64,000 bases of DNA, taken from Brevundimonas mediterranea (GTDB lineage: Bacteria; Pseudomonadota; Alphaproteobacteria; Caulobacterales; Caulobacteraceae). The notes beneath the pieces are model-generated. The model was not told the origin of the DNA and did no database searches. It saw only the letters and a program-made list of their open reading frames with translations. Shown one piece after another: positions 25,456 through 35,400 of the stretch (position 1 is the stretch's first letter; the number at the start of each line of letters is the position of its first letter). The stretch is from contig NZ_CP048751.1 in the NCBI RefSeq assembly GCF_011064825.1, positions 2,418,001-2,482,000 on the forward strand, written 5' to 3'. Both the position numbers and the translations under genes were made by a program.

Positions 25456-27963
25456 TCAGAGTTTCAGTTTGAACACCAGGCCGTACGCCGCCGGGCGACC
25501 GGCGATGAAGGTCGGCATGCCCAGGGCGTCGCCGGTGTTGCCGGCGTCCTTGATGTATTCCTCGTCGAGAATGTTCTCGCCGAAGGCTTCGACGCCCCAG
25601 TTGGTCGAGTCCGGGGTGTAGCGGATACGCAGGTTCAACAGACCGTAGGCGTCCTGATATTCGTCCTGGATCAGGTCGGCGACGAAGTTGGCCGTCTGCA
25701 GCGCCGGGATGTCGTTGTCGTCGCTGAAGAAGACCTTGGACTGCCAGGTGTAGGTCGGCTGGACCTCGATCTCGCCGCCGGTCACCGGCAGGCGCCAGGT
25801 CGCGCCGATCGAGGCGGCGTTGTCTGGCGACAGGCGGAACTGGTTGCCGTCGTAGATGCCGTTCTCGAAGCGCGAGTGGTTGTAGGCGTAGGTGGCGAAC
25901 AGGTCGAGCATCGAGGCCACGGCGAAGTTGGCCTGGCCCTCGAAGCCGTAGGACTTGGCCTCGCCGGCGTTGGTGGTGATGAACTGCGTGCCTTGCTGGA
26001 TCGTCGTCTGGAAGTTTTCGTAGTTGTACATGAAGACCGCGCCGTCCACGCGCAGGCGCCCGTCCAGCAGGGCCGATTTGGCGCCGATCTCGTAGCTGTC
26101 GACGGTTTCCGCATCGACCGGGCTGAAGCGCGCCGCGCCGCCGGGGGCGGACGGACCCGAGGCGCTGATCACTTCCGGACGACGGCCCCGTGCATAGTTG
26201 GCGTAGAGATTGGTGTCGTCGGTCAGTTCGTAGCGGGCCGTGACCCGCCAGGTGACGCCGTCGTCTTCCGAGTCATAGTAGGAGAAATCGCCGTTGTTGG
26301 CCGTCGGCTGCGATGTCAGGCCGAACAGCGGGAAGACGCTGGCGGGCAGGTTGGCGAAGGCCGGATTGGCCATGGCGGCCAGGAAGGCCGGCACCTGGGC
26401 CGCCGGGATCGCGCCGGCCTGGATCGCCAGCAGGGCGCCGAGGGCCGACCGGCTATCGACCGAGCTGGCATAGCCGGTGGTCTTGTCGTCGCGGGTGTAG
26501 CGGACGCCAGCCGACATTTCGAACTTGTCGGTGAAGGCGTAGGTGGCGTCGGCGAAGACGTCATAGGACGTCAGTTCCGAGCTGTTGGTCGAGGTCTCGA
26601 TATGGTTCGAGTCGAGATTGGCGGTGATCGGAGCAGCGTAGGCGCCGGCGCCCAACGGCGTCAGCATAGATGTCAGCACGTTACGCGCCACCGTCGGATA
26701 GACCGACAGCGGCAGGGTGTTGTCGCCGACCGCCGTCGGCGATCCGTCCAGCAGCCCGGCCAGTTGTGCCAGAACCAGACGTTCGTCGAACTGGGCCGGG
26801 GCGCGCTGGTAGCCTTCCTCGTGGAACCAGCCGGCGCCGACGAAGCCCGTCAGGCGACCGCCGTTGTCGAAGCCCAGGCGCAGGTCCTGGCTCCATTGTT
26901 CGCCATGGGTCTCTTCCGCCGCCGTCAGGATGGGCAGGGAGACGCCGTCCGCGTCGAAGGTCTCGTAGTTGTCGAACTCGCGATAGGCGGTGGTCGAGTT
27001 CAGGGTCCAGGCCGAATTCAGATTGATCCGGGCCAGACCCGTCACGCCCCAGACTTCGCGGCTCAGGCCCAGCGTCTTGCCGCCGTCGAAATCGCCGCCC
27101 GGCGTCAGGGCCGCGCCCTCCCAGGGCTCCTTGCCGCCCAACACCGCGCCGGTGTTCGGATCGGCCGGTTCGTAGGCGATCGACTTGAACGAGGTGCCCG
27201 AGGCGTGGTCGTTCTGATAGTTGCCGATCACGTCGAACCGCATGGCGTCCGACGGCGCCCAGGCGCCCGACAGACGCACGGCCTTGGTCTCGATGGCGTT
27301 ATAGTCTTCGCCGCCCAGCAGGTTCTCGACCGAACCGCCGCGCGTCTTCAGGCGGGTGGCGAGGCGCAGGCCTCCCGTCTCGCCGACGGGCAGGTTCAGC
27401 GCGCCCTCGACCATCCGATAGTCTTCGTTGCCGGCCTCGATATTGGCGTAGGCTTCGGTCTCACCCGGCTGAGCGCGGTTCTGGACCAGGTTGACGGCGC
27501 CGATCAGGGCGCCGCGGCCGTACAGGGTCGATTGCGGACCCTTGGCGATCTCGACGCGCTCCAGGTCGAACAGTTCGACATAGGAGCCGCGCGACTTGGA
27601 GATCGACACGCCGTCCTGGAACACCGAGACGCGGGGTTCGGCCGTGGCGGCGCCCGAGTCGGAGGTGATGCCGCGCATCACGAAACCGGGGTTGTTGGGC
27701 GACTGGTTCTGCACCAGGAAGCCGGGCACGAAGGCCGACAGCTGTTCGAACTCCTGAATGCCCAGGTCTTCCAGGAACTGGCCGGAATAGGCGGTCAGGG
27801 CGAACGGGACCTCAATGGTCTTCTGTGCGCGCAATTGGGCCGTGACGATGATCTCGTCCAGCGTCGCCGGCTCCGCCGACTGGGCCTGGGCCCCGTGCGC
27901 CGCCGCCATCACGCCGGTCAGCGCCGCGGCAGCCATAAGCCGCGTCTTGAATTCACTCGCCAT
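25456..27963 (-). CDS. TonB-dependent receptor (835 aa)
   Basis: An outer-membrane TonB-dependent receptor. It has a signal peptide ending AHGAQAQ, a TonB-box-like DEIIVTAQL, a plug domain (VPFALTAYSGQFLEDLGIQ, GFVMRGITSD), and a 22-strand barrel ending in YGLVFKLKL. The ATG at 27963 has a GGGGAA Shine-Dalgarno; the frame continues upstream without a signal sequence. The sequence ETxVRLSG, RVTARYELTDDTNLYANYARG and QPTYTWQSKVFF are typical barrel segments of the IroN/CirA-like COG1629 group. It lies upstream of phoD, so the ligand may be a phosphorylated compound; the LacI gene is immediately upstream but separated by 192 bp. Confidence 0.92.
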   Translation of the reverse strand: MASEFKTRLMAAAALTGVMAAAHGAQAQSAEPATLDEIIVTAQLRAQKTIEVPFALTAYSGQFLEDLGIQEFEQLSAFVPGFLVQNQSPNNPGFVMRGITSDSGAATAEPRVSVFQDGVSISKSRGSYVELFDLERVEIAKGPQSTLYGRGALIGAVNLVQNRAQPGETEAYANIEAGNEDYRMVEGALNLPVGETGGLRLATRLKTRGGSVENLLGGEDYNAIETKAVRLSGAWAPSDAMRFDVIGNYQNDHASGTSFKSIAYEPADPNTGAVLGGKEPWEGAALTPGGDFDGGKTLGLSREVWGVTGLARINLNSAWTLNSTTAYREFDNYETFDADGVSLPILTAAEETHGEQWSQDLRLGFDNGGRLTGFVGAGWFHEEGYQRAPAQFDERLVLAQLAGLLDGSPTAVGDNTLPLSVYPTVARNVLTSMLTPLGAGAYAAPITANLDSNHIETSTNSSELTSYDVFADATYAFTDKFEMSAGVRYTRDDKTTGYASSVDSRSALGALLAIQAGAIPAAQVPAFLAAMANPAFANLPASVFPLFGLTSQPTANNGDFSYYDSEDDGVTWRVTARYELTDDTNLYANYARGRRPEVISASGPSAPGGAARFSPVDAETVDSYEIGAKSALLDGRLRVDGAVFMYNYENFQTTIQQGTQFITTNAGEAKSYGFEGQANFAVASMLDLFATYAYNHSRFENGIYDGNQFRLSPDNAASIGATWRLPVTGGEIEVQPTYTWQSKVFFSDDNDIPALQTANFVADLIQDEYQDAYGLLNLRIRYTPDSTNWGVEAFGENILDEEYIKDAGNTGDALGMPTFIAGRPAAYGLVFKLKL

Positions 27964-28155
27964 CGTTTTTCCCCAAGCTTGGCCTGAACGGCGATCAGTA
28001 ACCGGCGGTGATGTCGCCGAGGCGACACTGCGAACGCCGATGCATGACGTTGAGGCGGCGGATGAAAGACAATTAAGCCGTGTACGTTTCATTAACCGCC
28101 CAGGCCGCGACGACAGCGGCGTCGGGCGTTTGGCCGAGCGGGTCCGGACGACGGA

Positions 28156-29223
28156 TCAGGTCGTCGGCGGCGCCGTGGAGCCTCTGGGGGCGAAGCCGAA
28201 ATCGACCATGCTCTGCCGGGGCAGTTCGGCGTCGCCGGCCGTGGAGCGGATCAGCAGTTCGGCGGCGACCGCGCTCATTTCGGCGATAGGCTGAATGACG
28301 GCGGTCATGTCGGCGAACCGGGCCAGGGGCGTGTTGTCGAAGCTGATGACCGACAGGTCGGCAGGGACCGCCAGGCCGTTCCGTCTGGCCGTGCGCAGGG
28401 CCGCGTGGGCCATGCGGTCGTTGCTGGCCAGAACGGCGGTGGGCCGCGACGGCAGGGCCAGCAGGGTCTCCATGGCGGCGACGCCGGACTCGTAGGAAAA
28501 ATCGCCGCGCGCGACCAGCGTCTCGTCCAGGCCGTGCGCCGAGGCCGACATGGCGCGGCGATACCCCTCCAGCCGCGCCCCGCTGACCGCATATTCCTCG
28601 CTGCCGGTTATGAAGCCGATGCGGACATGGCCCAGGCCCAGCAAATGGTCGGTCGCAAAGGCGGCCGCCTTGGCGTCGTCCATCGACACCGCGAATCCGT
28701 CCCCTTCTGCGATCGAGGCGATCCGGGCGAAGGGCAGGCCCAGCTGGCTCAGCAGGCCGGTGATGGCCGGGTTCTCAGAGTGGGGAGGGGTCAGGATGAC
28801 GCCGTCGGGGTGCAGGGCGGCGATGGCCCCGCGCACCGCCGCATCGACGTGGTCCGAATGGGTGTCGACCAGTTCGAAGATCATCCGATAGCCGTGGGCC
28901 TCGCACTTCAGCATGCCGCCCATCAGCATCTGATCGACCCAGTCGGTGCCCTCGCCGGACTTCCAGCCCTCGATGGTCCGGTCTCGGTCGTTCAGCGCCA
29001 TCAGCAGATAGGAGCGTGATCCCCCCATTCGCCGCGCCGCCAGACTGGGAACATAGCCCAGCTTGGCCACGGCGGCGCGTACACGCTCCTGCACAACCGG
29101 TCGAACATTCGGCTCGTTGTTGATGACCCGCGACACGGTCTGCAGCGAAACGCCCGCCTCGGCGGCGACGTGTTTGATGGTGACGGCGCGACGCAAACTC
29201 TGATCCCTTATCCCCTGCGCCAT
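28156..29223 (-). CDS. LacI-family transcriptional regulator
   Basis: A 355-residue regulator. The N-terminal helix-turn-helix and hinge (AVTIKHVAAEAGVSLQTVSR, INNEPNVRPVVQERV, LGYVPSLAARRM) is classic LacI, followed by a periplasmic-binding-protein-like ligand domain (GSRSYLLMALND, VISFDNTPLARFADMTAVIQP). Such regulators sense a sugar or glycoside and usually repress neighbouring uptake and hydrolysis genes. The gene follows the halogenases by 39 bp on the same strand, so it may be autoregulated as the last member of the GH3-TonB-halogenase unit. A LacI-type palindrome is found at 38156-38169. Confidence 0.93.
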   Translation of the reverse strand: MAQGIRDQSLRRAVTIKHVAAEAGVSLQTVSRVINNEPNVRPVVQERVRAAVAKLGYVPSLAARRMGGSRSYLLMALNDRDRTIEGWKSGEGTDWVDQMLMGGMLKCEAHGYRMIFELVDTHSDHVDAAVRGAIAALHPDGVILTPPHSENPAITGLLSQLGLPFARIASIAEGDGFAVSMDDAKAAAFATDHLLGLGHVRIGFITGSEEYAVSGARLEGYRRAMSASAHGLDETLVARGDFSYESGVAAMETLLALPSRPTAVLASNDRMAHAALRTARRNGLAVPADLSVISFDNTPLARFADMTAVIQPIAEMSAVAAELLIRSTAGDAELPRQSMVDFGFAPRGSTAPPTT

Positions 29224-29262
29224 TGTGTCAGCCTTGGCCGCGCGAAGGCAAGCACGCCGGTA

Positions 29263-30819
29263 TCAGGCCGGCACGGCCAATGGGGCGGGCAGGTCCACCG
29301 ACGGGGCTGGACAATGGGTGTCGATGAAGGCCTGATGCGTCGGCAGGTCGGCGACGAAGGCGTTCAGAATATTGGCGGCGCGGTCCATCTCGTCGGTCAG
29401 GCCGGTGGAATCGATCCGGTCCACCAGCGGCGGATAGGACCGGGGCCTCACTCCCATGCCGTCCATCACCGCATACCAGCTGACATTGCGGAACAACGGG
29501 TCCAGCGCCTCGACAAGGCTGCCGTTGGCGCGGAAGACCTCCAGCTTGTGCTGCAGCCCTTCGGGCAGGACCATGTCGCGGCATTGCCGCCAGAAGGCCG
29601 TGTCGTCCCGCCGCGTCAGGGCGTAGTGCAGGATGATGAAATCGCGAATCTCCTCGTAATCCACCGTCATCCGCCGATTGTACTCGGCCGCCAGGTTCGG
29701 ATCGCAGTCCAGGTCCGGCATCAGGCGGAACAGGAAGTCCATGCCGCGATAGATCAGGTGGATGGCCGTCGATTCCAGCGGTTCGATAAACCCGCTCGCC
29801 AGACCCAGCGACAGGACGTTCTTGTCCCAGATCTTCTCGCGCACTCCGGTCTTGAACGGCACCACCATCGGATTGACCACCGGCCGCCCTTCGACCTGCG
29901 CCAACAGGCGCGCCGTCGCCTCGTCGTCCGACATGTAGCGGCTGCAGAAGACATGGCCGTTGCCGGTGCGGTGCTGCAACGGGATGCGCCAGCGCCAGCC
30001 GCAGTCCTGAGCCTGAGCCAGGGTATAGGGTGTGGGCGGCCCCACATTCTCGGTCTGGACGGCGATGGCCCGATCGCACATCAGCCATTCGGACCAGTCC
30101 GTATAGCCGACGCCAAGGGTCTTGCCGATCAGCAGGGCGCGGAAGCCGGTGCAGTCGATGAAGAAGTCCGCCTCGACCGTCTGGCCCGATTTCAGCTTCA
30201 GCCCGCTGACGAAGCCGTCGGGCCGCGTCATCACATCCTCGACGATCCCCTCGGTGCGTTTGACGCCCCGCGCCTCGGCGAAGTCGCGCAGATAACGGGC
30301 CACCCGTTTCGCATCGACATGGACGGCGTAGGACGCGCCACCGATCGGGGTGCGCTGGGCCTTGAACGGCAGCATGAAACGCCCTTGGGACGCCATCCGG
30401 GCCGCAGCGGCGAAATCCATCAGCGGCCGGTCATAACCGTTCATCCGCGCCTTCAGCCAGACCGGATAGAAGTCGCTGATATCCACCGGAACCCCAACGG
30501 CGCCGAACGGGTGGAAATAGCTCTCGCCCTTCTGCGTCCAGTCCTCGAACTGGATGCCCAGCTTGAAACTGGCCTGGGTCTTCTGGATGAAGTCGCGCTC
30601 GTCGATGCCCAGCCGCTTCAGCATTTCCAGAAAGGGCGGCACGGTGGACTCGCCGACGCCGATCGTGCCGATGTCGTCGGACTCGACCAGTTCGATCTCG
30701 GCCATCCGCCCCTTGAAATGTTCGGCCATCAGGGCGGCGGCGACCCAGCCGGCGGTGCCCCCGCCGACAATGCAGATCTTCTTCAGGGGGCGGCGGGGCT
30801 GGTCCATGTCGGGTCTCAT
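29263..30819 (-). CDS. Flavin-dependent tryptophan-halogenase-like protein (1)
   Basis: A 518-residue flavin-dependent halogenase homologue. It has an N-terminal Rossmann motif KICIVGGGTAGWVAAAL, the halogenase signature GWRWRIPL (W-x-W-x-I-P), a Lys in TQASFKLGIQF that should correspond to the catalytic Lys of PrnA/RebH, and the EPLEST segment holding the conserved Glu. These enzymes use FADH2, oxygen and halide to make HOCl/HOBr and halogenate an aromatic, commonly an indole. No flavin reductase is adjacent. The ATG at 30819 overlaps the stop of the second halogenase gene by 4 bp, so the two are translationally coupled. Confidence 0.9.
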   Translation of the reverse strand: MRPDMDQPRRPLKKICIVGGGTAGWVAAALMAEHFKGRMAEIELVESDDIGTIGVGESTVPPFLEMLKRLGIDERDFIQKTQASFKLGIQFEDWTQKGESYFHPFGAVGVPVDISDFYPVWLKARMNGYDRPLMDFAAAARMASQGRFMLPFKAQRTPIGGASYAVHVDAKRVARYLRDFAEARGVKRTEGIVEDVMTRPDGFVSGLKLKSGQTVEADFFIDCTGFRALLIGKTLGVGYTDWSEWLMCDRAIAVQTENVGPPTPYTLAQAQDCGWRWRIPLQHRTGNGHVFCSRYMSDDEATARLLAQVEGRPVVNPMVVPFKTGVREKIWDKNVLSLGLASGFIEPLESTAIHLIYRGMDFLFRLMPDLDCDPNLAAEYNRRMTVDYEEIRDFIILHYALTRRDDTAFWRQCRDMVLPEGLQHKLEVFRANGSLVEALDPLFRNVSWYAVMDGMGVRPRSYPPLVDRIDSTGLTDEMDRAANILNAFVADLPTHQAFIDTHCPAPSVDLPAPLAVPA

Positions 30820-32345
30820 GCGGCGGAGGCGGCAGGGTCTAGCCCCGCCAGGAATTGGGCGTGTTCGGGGGTGCGGGCGACCAGATCGGCGATATTGGCG
30901 CGCATCTCGGCCAGGCTGCGCGCCAGATAGGCCGGGTCCATGGCGTCCACGGCGGGATCATGATGGTCGGGGTACAGGCCGAAGCCGTCATAGATGGCCA
31001 GCCAGCTGGCCGGGTGGAACATTTCCCACCGATAGCGGACGAACTGGCCCCGCGCGGTCCACAGGGCGATCTTGCGCTCCAGCGTCTCGGGGACCGGCAT
31101 CTCGCGACAGTCGCGCCAGAAGTCCGTGTCGGTCCGCCGGTTCAGCTTGTAGTGCAGGATGATGAAGTCGCGGACCCGCTCCATCTCGCGCGCGGTCTGG
31201 TCGTTGAACTCGTCCAGGATCGGCTGGGCGAAGCGGCGGTCGGGGAACAGGGCTTTCAGCCGTTCGATCCCGGTCTCGATCAGGGCGATACTGGTGCTCT
31301 CCAGTGGCTCCAGGAAGCCGGACGACAGACCTATGGCGACGCAGTTCTTGGCCCACGCCTGCGATCGCCGACCGGGGCGGAAGGGAATGCGGCGCGGCTC
31401 CGTCAGCGGATCGCCCAGCAGGTGTGGCATAAGCTCGGCCAGGGCCTGATCGTCGCTCAGATGGGCGCTGGAGAAGACCAGTCCGTTGCCCGCCCGGTGT
31501 CGCAGCGGGATCCCCCACTGCCAGCCGGCCGATCGGGCGGTGACGCGGGTGAAGGGCGCCGGCGCGTCGCCGGGCCGGTTCTCGCTCTGCACCGCATAGG
31601 CGGCGTCGCACGGCAGCCAGCGGCCCCAGTCCTCGAACCCGACGCCCAGCGCCTCGCCGATCACCAGCCCCTTGAAGCCCGAGCAGTCGACGAAAAGATC
31701 GCCCTCGACCTCGCGTCCGTCGTCCAGGGTCAAGGCGCGCACGAAACCGTCCTCGGGCCGCAGCTCGACCGAGCGGATGCGGGCGTCGATCCGGGCGCAG
31801 CCCCCGGCCTCGGCATAGGCGCGCAGATGCTGGGCGAACAGGCCGGCGTCCAGATGAAGCGCCCAGTCGAACACCGACAACTGCGACGGCGGATGGGGCG
31901 AGGGCAGGGTGAACTTGCCGCCCGCGGCCAGCGCCGCCCCCAGCGAATAGGCCGCCAGCGGAGCGGCGTCGCCCGCGCGGCGCTGTTTCAGCCAGTAGTG
32001 ATGAAAGCCGATCCCTTTGACGTCCTGTCCATACAGGCCGAAGGGATGGATGAAGTCCGAGCCCGGCCCGGACCAGTCCAGAAAACGAATACCCAGTTTG
32101 CAGGTCGCCTGGGTCGCGCGCATCACGTCGTCGTCGCGCAGCCCCAACTGGCCATAGAAGCGACGGATGGTGGGAATGGTCGCCTCGCCCACGCCGATCG
32201 TGCCGATGTCGGACGACTCGACCACGGTGATCTTCAGCGGCGCAGTGCGGAAATGCTGGACCAGGGCCGCAGCCGTCATCCAGCCGGCGGTGCCGCCGCC
32301 GACGATGACGACAGAACGGATGCGAGGATCGTCGATCTCATCCAT
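30816..32345 (-). CDS. Flavin-dependent tryptophan-halogenase-like protein (2)
   Basis: A 509-residue paralogue of the adjacent halogenase. It has VVIVGGGTAGWMTAAAL (FAD site), the catalytic-Lys segment TQATCKLGIRFLDW, the W-x-W-x-I-P motif as AGWQWGIPLRHR, and SGFLEPLESTSIALI with the conserved Glu. All hallmark residues are intact, so both copies look active. They clearly differ in the region that lines the substrate pocket, so they probably act on different compounds or positions. The start at 32345 (MDEIDDPRIR) is preferred; an upstream ATG at 32384 overlaps a terminator hairpin. The leader therefore begins right after the receptor gene's terminator. Confidence 0.9.
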   Translation of the reverse strand: MDEIDDPRIRSVVIVGGGTAGWMTAAALVQHFRTAPLKITVVESSDIGTIGVGEATIPTIRRFYGQLGLRDDDVMRATQATCKLGIRFLDWSGPGSDFIHPFGLYGQDVKGIGFHHYWLKQRRAGDAAPLAAYSLGAALAAGGKFTLPSPHPPSQLSVFDWALHLDAGLFAQHLRAYAEAGGCARIDARIRSVELRPEDGFVRALTLDDGREVEGDLFVDCSGFKGLVIGEALGVGFEDWGRWLPCDAAYAVQSENRPGDAPAPFTRVTARSAGWQWGIPLRHRAGNGLVFSSAHLSDDQALAELMPHLLGDPLTEPRRIPFRPGRRSQAWAKNCVAIGLSSGFLEPLESTSIALIETGIERLKALFPDRRFAQPILDEFNDQTAREMERVRDFIILHYKLNRRTDTDFWRDCREMPVPETLERKIALWTARGQFVRYRWEMFHPASWLAIYDGFGLYPDHHDPAVDAMDPAYLARSLAEMRANIADLVARTPEHAQFLAGLDPAASAA

Positions 32346-32363
32346 GGACGAATACCAATACGC

Positions 32364-32398
32364 GAAAAAAGAGGCCGGCGACACGAATGTCGCCGGCC
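32364..32398 (-). terminator. Intrinsic terminator between TonB receptor and halogenases
   Basis: On the minus strand a perfect 11-bp stem GGCCGGCGACA / TGTCGCCGGCC with a 4-nt loop is followed by TCTTTTTT. It starts 18 bp after the receptor stop and ends 18 bp before the halogenase start, so it is well placed to attenuate transcription from the GH3-receptor genes into the halogenase-LacI genes. Confidence 0.88.
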
Positions 32399-32416
32399 AG
32401 TCTGCTCAGGAAGAGA

Positions 32417-35400
32417 TCAGAAGCGAGCGCGCACGCCGAGCATGTAACGGGGCTCGAACTGATTGCGGCTGTGGAACTGCTTCTGGCCGGGTTCGAACTC
32501 GAAGTAGTATTCCTCGATTTCACCGAAGACGTTCGAGCCGTTGGCGTAGACGGTCACCATGTCGTTGACGTCATAGGTGATGTTGGCGTCCACGTACTGC
32601 GACGTATCCTGGTAGATCGGGATTGCGCCAAAGGTGTTGGCCAGTCGCGGCGTGCGATAGTTCCACGCCACACGAACCTGCAGACGGTCGCCCTGGTACC
32701 AGACGGCGGCGTTCATCGAATGCTCGGAGTTGTCGGGGAAGGGCAGGTCCTCGCCCGACAGGTTCTGCGCGTTCTGTGAACTGTCCGAATAGGTATAGCT
32801 GCCGTCGAAGCCGAAATCGCTCCAGATCGGCGTGTCGATGAAGTCCGACAGGCCGATCTTGGCGCCCAGTTCGACGCCCTGCAGTTCGCCACCCTCGCCC
32901 TGGACTGGGCGATTGACGTCGACCATGCGGCGAATGATGCCGTCGCCGTCAGGATAGGAGCCGCTCAGGGGCACGGTTTCGCGCTTGACGAAGCTCTCGA
33001 TGTTCAGGCGGAAAATGCCCGCATTGAACATGGTCGCCGGGCCGAAATAATACTCCAGCGCCAGATCGTAATTCGTCGAGCGCCAGGGATCGAGTTCGAC
33101 CGTGCCGCCGATGGTCGCGCCGGTGACGCGTCGGATGCCGAGGGGCGGGGCGCTGGGATCGTCTGGCGTCGGACCCAGGGAGTCCACCGTCGAGATCGTC
33201 ACGCCACCGCCGTAGTTGCCGAGATCCAGAGGGATCATCGTCTTGGCGTAGGACGCGCGAAGTTTCAGCTTGTCGGTGAAATCGTACCGGAAGTTCGCCG
33301 TCGGCAGCCAGTCCGTATAGCTTCGGCTCGAGATGGTGTCGCCGACGTCGTTGTTGGTGTCGCCATAGGCACGCGTATCACCCGTCAGATTTTGGCGAGC
33401 CCGCAGTTCCGTGCGCACCATCCGCACGCCCAGGTCTCCGGTCAGATTGCCGAAGCCCAGGGCGAAGTTGGTGTAGGCGCTGTCCTCGTACAGATCGACG
33501 TCATAAGTGTTGCCCGGAATGATGACCTCGTAGGCGTTGCCGAACACGCGCTCCTGGAAAGCGCGCACGTCGTCGAAGTCGCGCGGATCAGCCACCCACA
33601 CGCCCGGCAGGCCTGAGGTGATCGAGCCGTAGTCGGACATGAAATAGGTGTTGTTGTTCTCGCGCAGCAAGGTCGGACGGTTGACCGTATAGCCTTGGAA
33701 GCAGGTCGGGGTGTTCGCGACGGTCCCAGCGGTGCAACTGTTTGGCGTCGCATCGACCGGAAGCGACGCGTTGAAGCCGGGGTTGGTGACGAACTCACCC
33801 GACTGGCACTGCGTGTTGTCCATCACGACGTCGATGGCTTTCCACTGGGCCGCGCAGCCCGCCTGGTTCCCTGCGCCTTGTCCGGCGTAGAAGTCGGAGA
33901 ACAGGTGGAAGTTGCGGATTTCGACCTCTCGGCCGCTGTGCCGGACGCCGACGTCGATCTTGTTGACGAAGCCGAACAGCGGCGTGTCCTGGAACTCATA
34001 GCCGCCGTCGAAGCGCACCACGGTAAGGTCGGAGTTGTTGCGCTGGTTGCCTTCCGACGAATAGGCGCCGACCGTGTAGGAATCGAGATTGGACATGTAG
34101 TCGGTCAGCGGCACGGTCCCCAGACCGCCCGGCAGCGGCGTGTCGAAACCGCTCCAGGCCAGACTGGAGCCCGTCTGGCTGATGTGCAACTGCGGGTCCG
34201 CGCCATAGCCGAACGGGTTGGGCGAAATGTAACGTCCGCCCTGGCTGCCGACGACGCCGTTGGAATAGCGCGAGGCGGGATAAAGCGCCGCGATCGAGGC
34301 GGGATAGAAGGTGCCGCGCGTCCGGTCCGCGCCTTGGCGGAACAGGGTGAAGGTACGATCAGGACCGTATTCCCAGTTGGACAGATCGCCCTGGACCTGA
34401 CCGTTCATACTCTCCAGGTTGGCTTCGGCCTTGATGGCCCTTGCGCTGAAGGTGAACGGGCCGCCCTTGTCGTAATCCAGCTCCAGATTGAAGTTCTTGG
34501 ACTCGTTCTCGGTCGCCCGGTTCACGGTGAATGAGTTCATCCACCAGACGTCGAGGTCGTATTCGCTGACATTCAACCAGGGCAGACCATTGGGGCCGCC
34601 GTTCACGCCGGTCTCGACGAAGTCTGTCGGCGTCGTCCAACCCAGCCCGCTCCAGCGGTTCGAGATGTTCAGGCCGGCGGCGCGGTTGTATTCCTGCTGG
34701 TGGGTGTAGAAGACCTCGGCCGTCAGGCGGACGCCGTCCTCGATGTCGAACTGGAAGGCGCCGTTCAGGCTGTAGCGTTCGCGCTCAACGGCCCGGCTGA
34801 AGCTGTCGTAACCATGAGGCGAAATCCAGTTGGGATCGGTGGAATCAGGACCGCTCCAGTCGTTGTTGCCCAGAACGCTCTGGCTGATGCCCGAATAGTT
34901 ATTGCCCAGGTTCGACTTGCTCATCACCCCCGAGATCATCACGCCCAGCCGGTCGCCGCGCCAGTTCAGCAGGCCGTTGACCAGATAGTCGTCTTCCGCC
35001 GTGCGTTCGCCGGTCTGATACTCGGCGGCGGTGAAGACGGTCGGGCCGTAGTCGAAGTCCATCGGGCGGCGCGTCCGCAGGTCGATGGTGCCGGAGATGC
35101 CGGAAAGGGCGTTCGACACGTCCTGCGACTTGAACACGACGATCGAGTTCATCAATTGCGACGGCACGTCGTTCAGGTTCGGCTGGGCCGTACCCAGGTT
35201 GCCGGGCGCCAGATATTGTTCACCGTTCAGCAGGGTGATCACCTGAGGCAGGCCGCGGATGTTGACGGTCGAACCCTCGCCCGCGGACCGCTGCACCTGG
35301 ATGCCCGGAATACGCTGCAGGGCGTCGGCGACGGTGACGTCGGGCAGTTTGCCGATGTCTTCCGCCGAGATGGCGTCGACCAGAGCGGATTCGTTGCGCT

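Noticed and set aside
25876..27987. Plus-strand open frame of about 700 codons opposite the second TonB receptor
   Set aside because: Same cause: antisense to a clear receptor gene, with Gly/Arg/Gln-rich shadow composition and no recognisable domain.
27964..28155. Pho box or LacI operator upstream of the second TonB receptor
   Set aside because: No tandem CTGTCAT-like direct repeat and no CpG-centred palindrome better than 2-3 matches per half-site was found.
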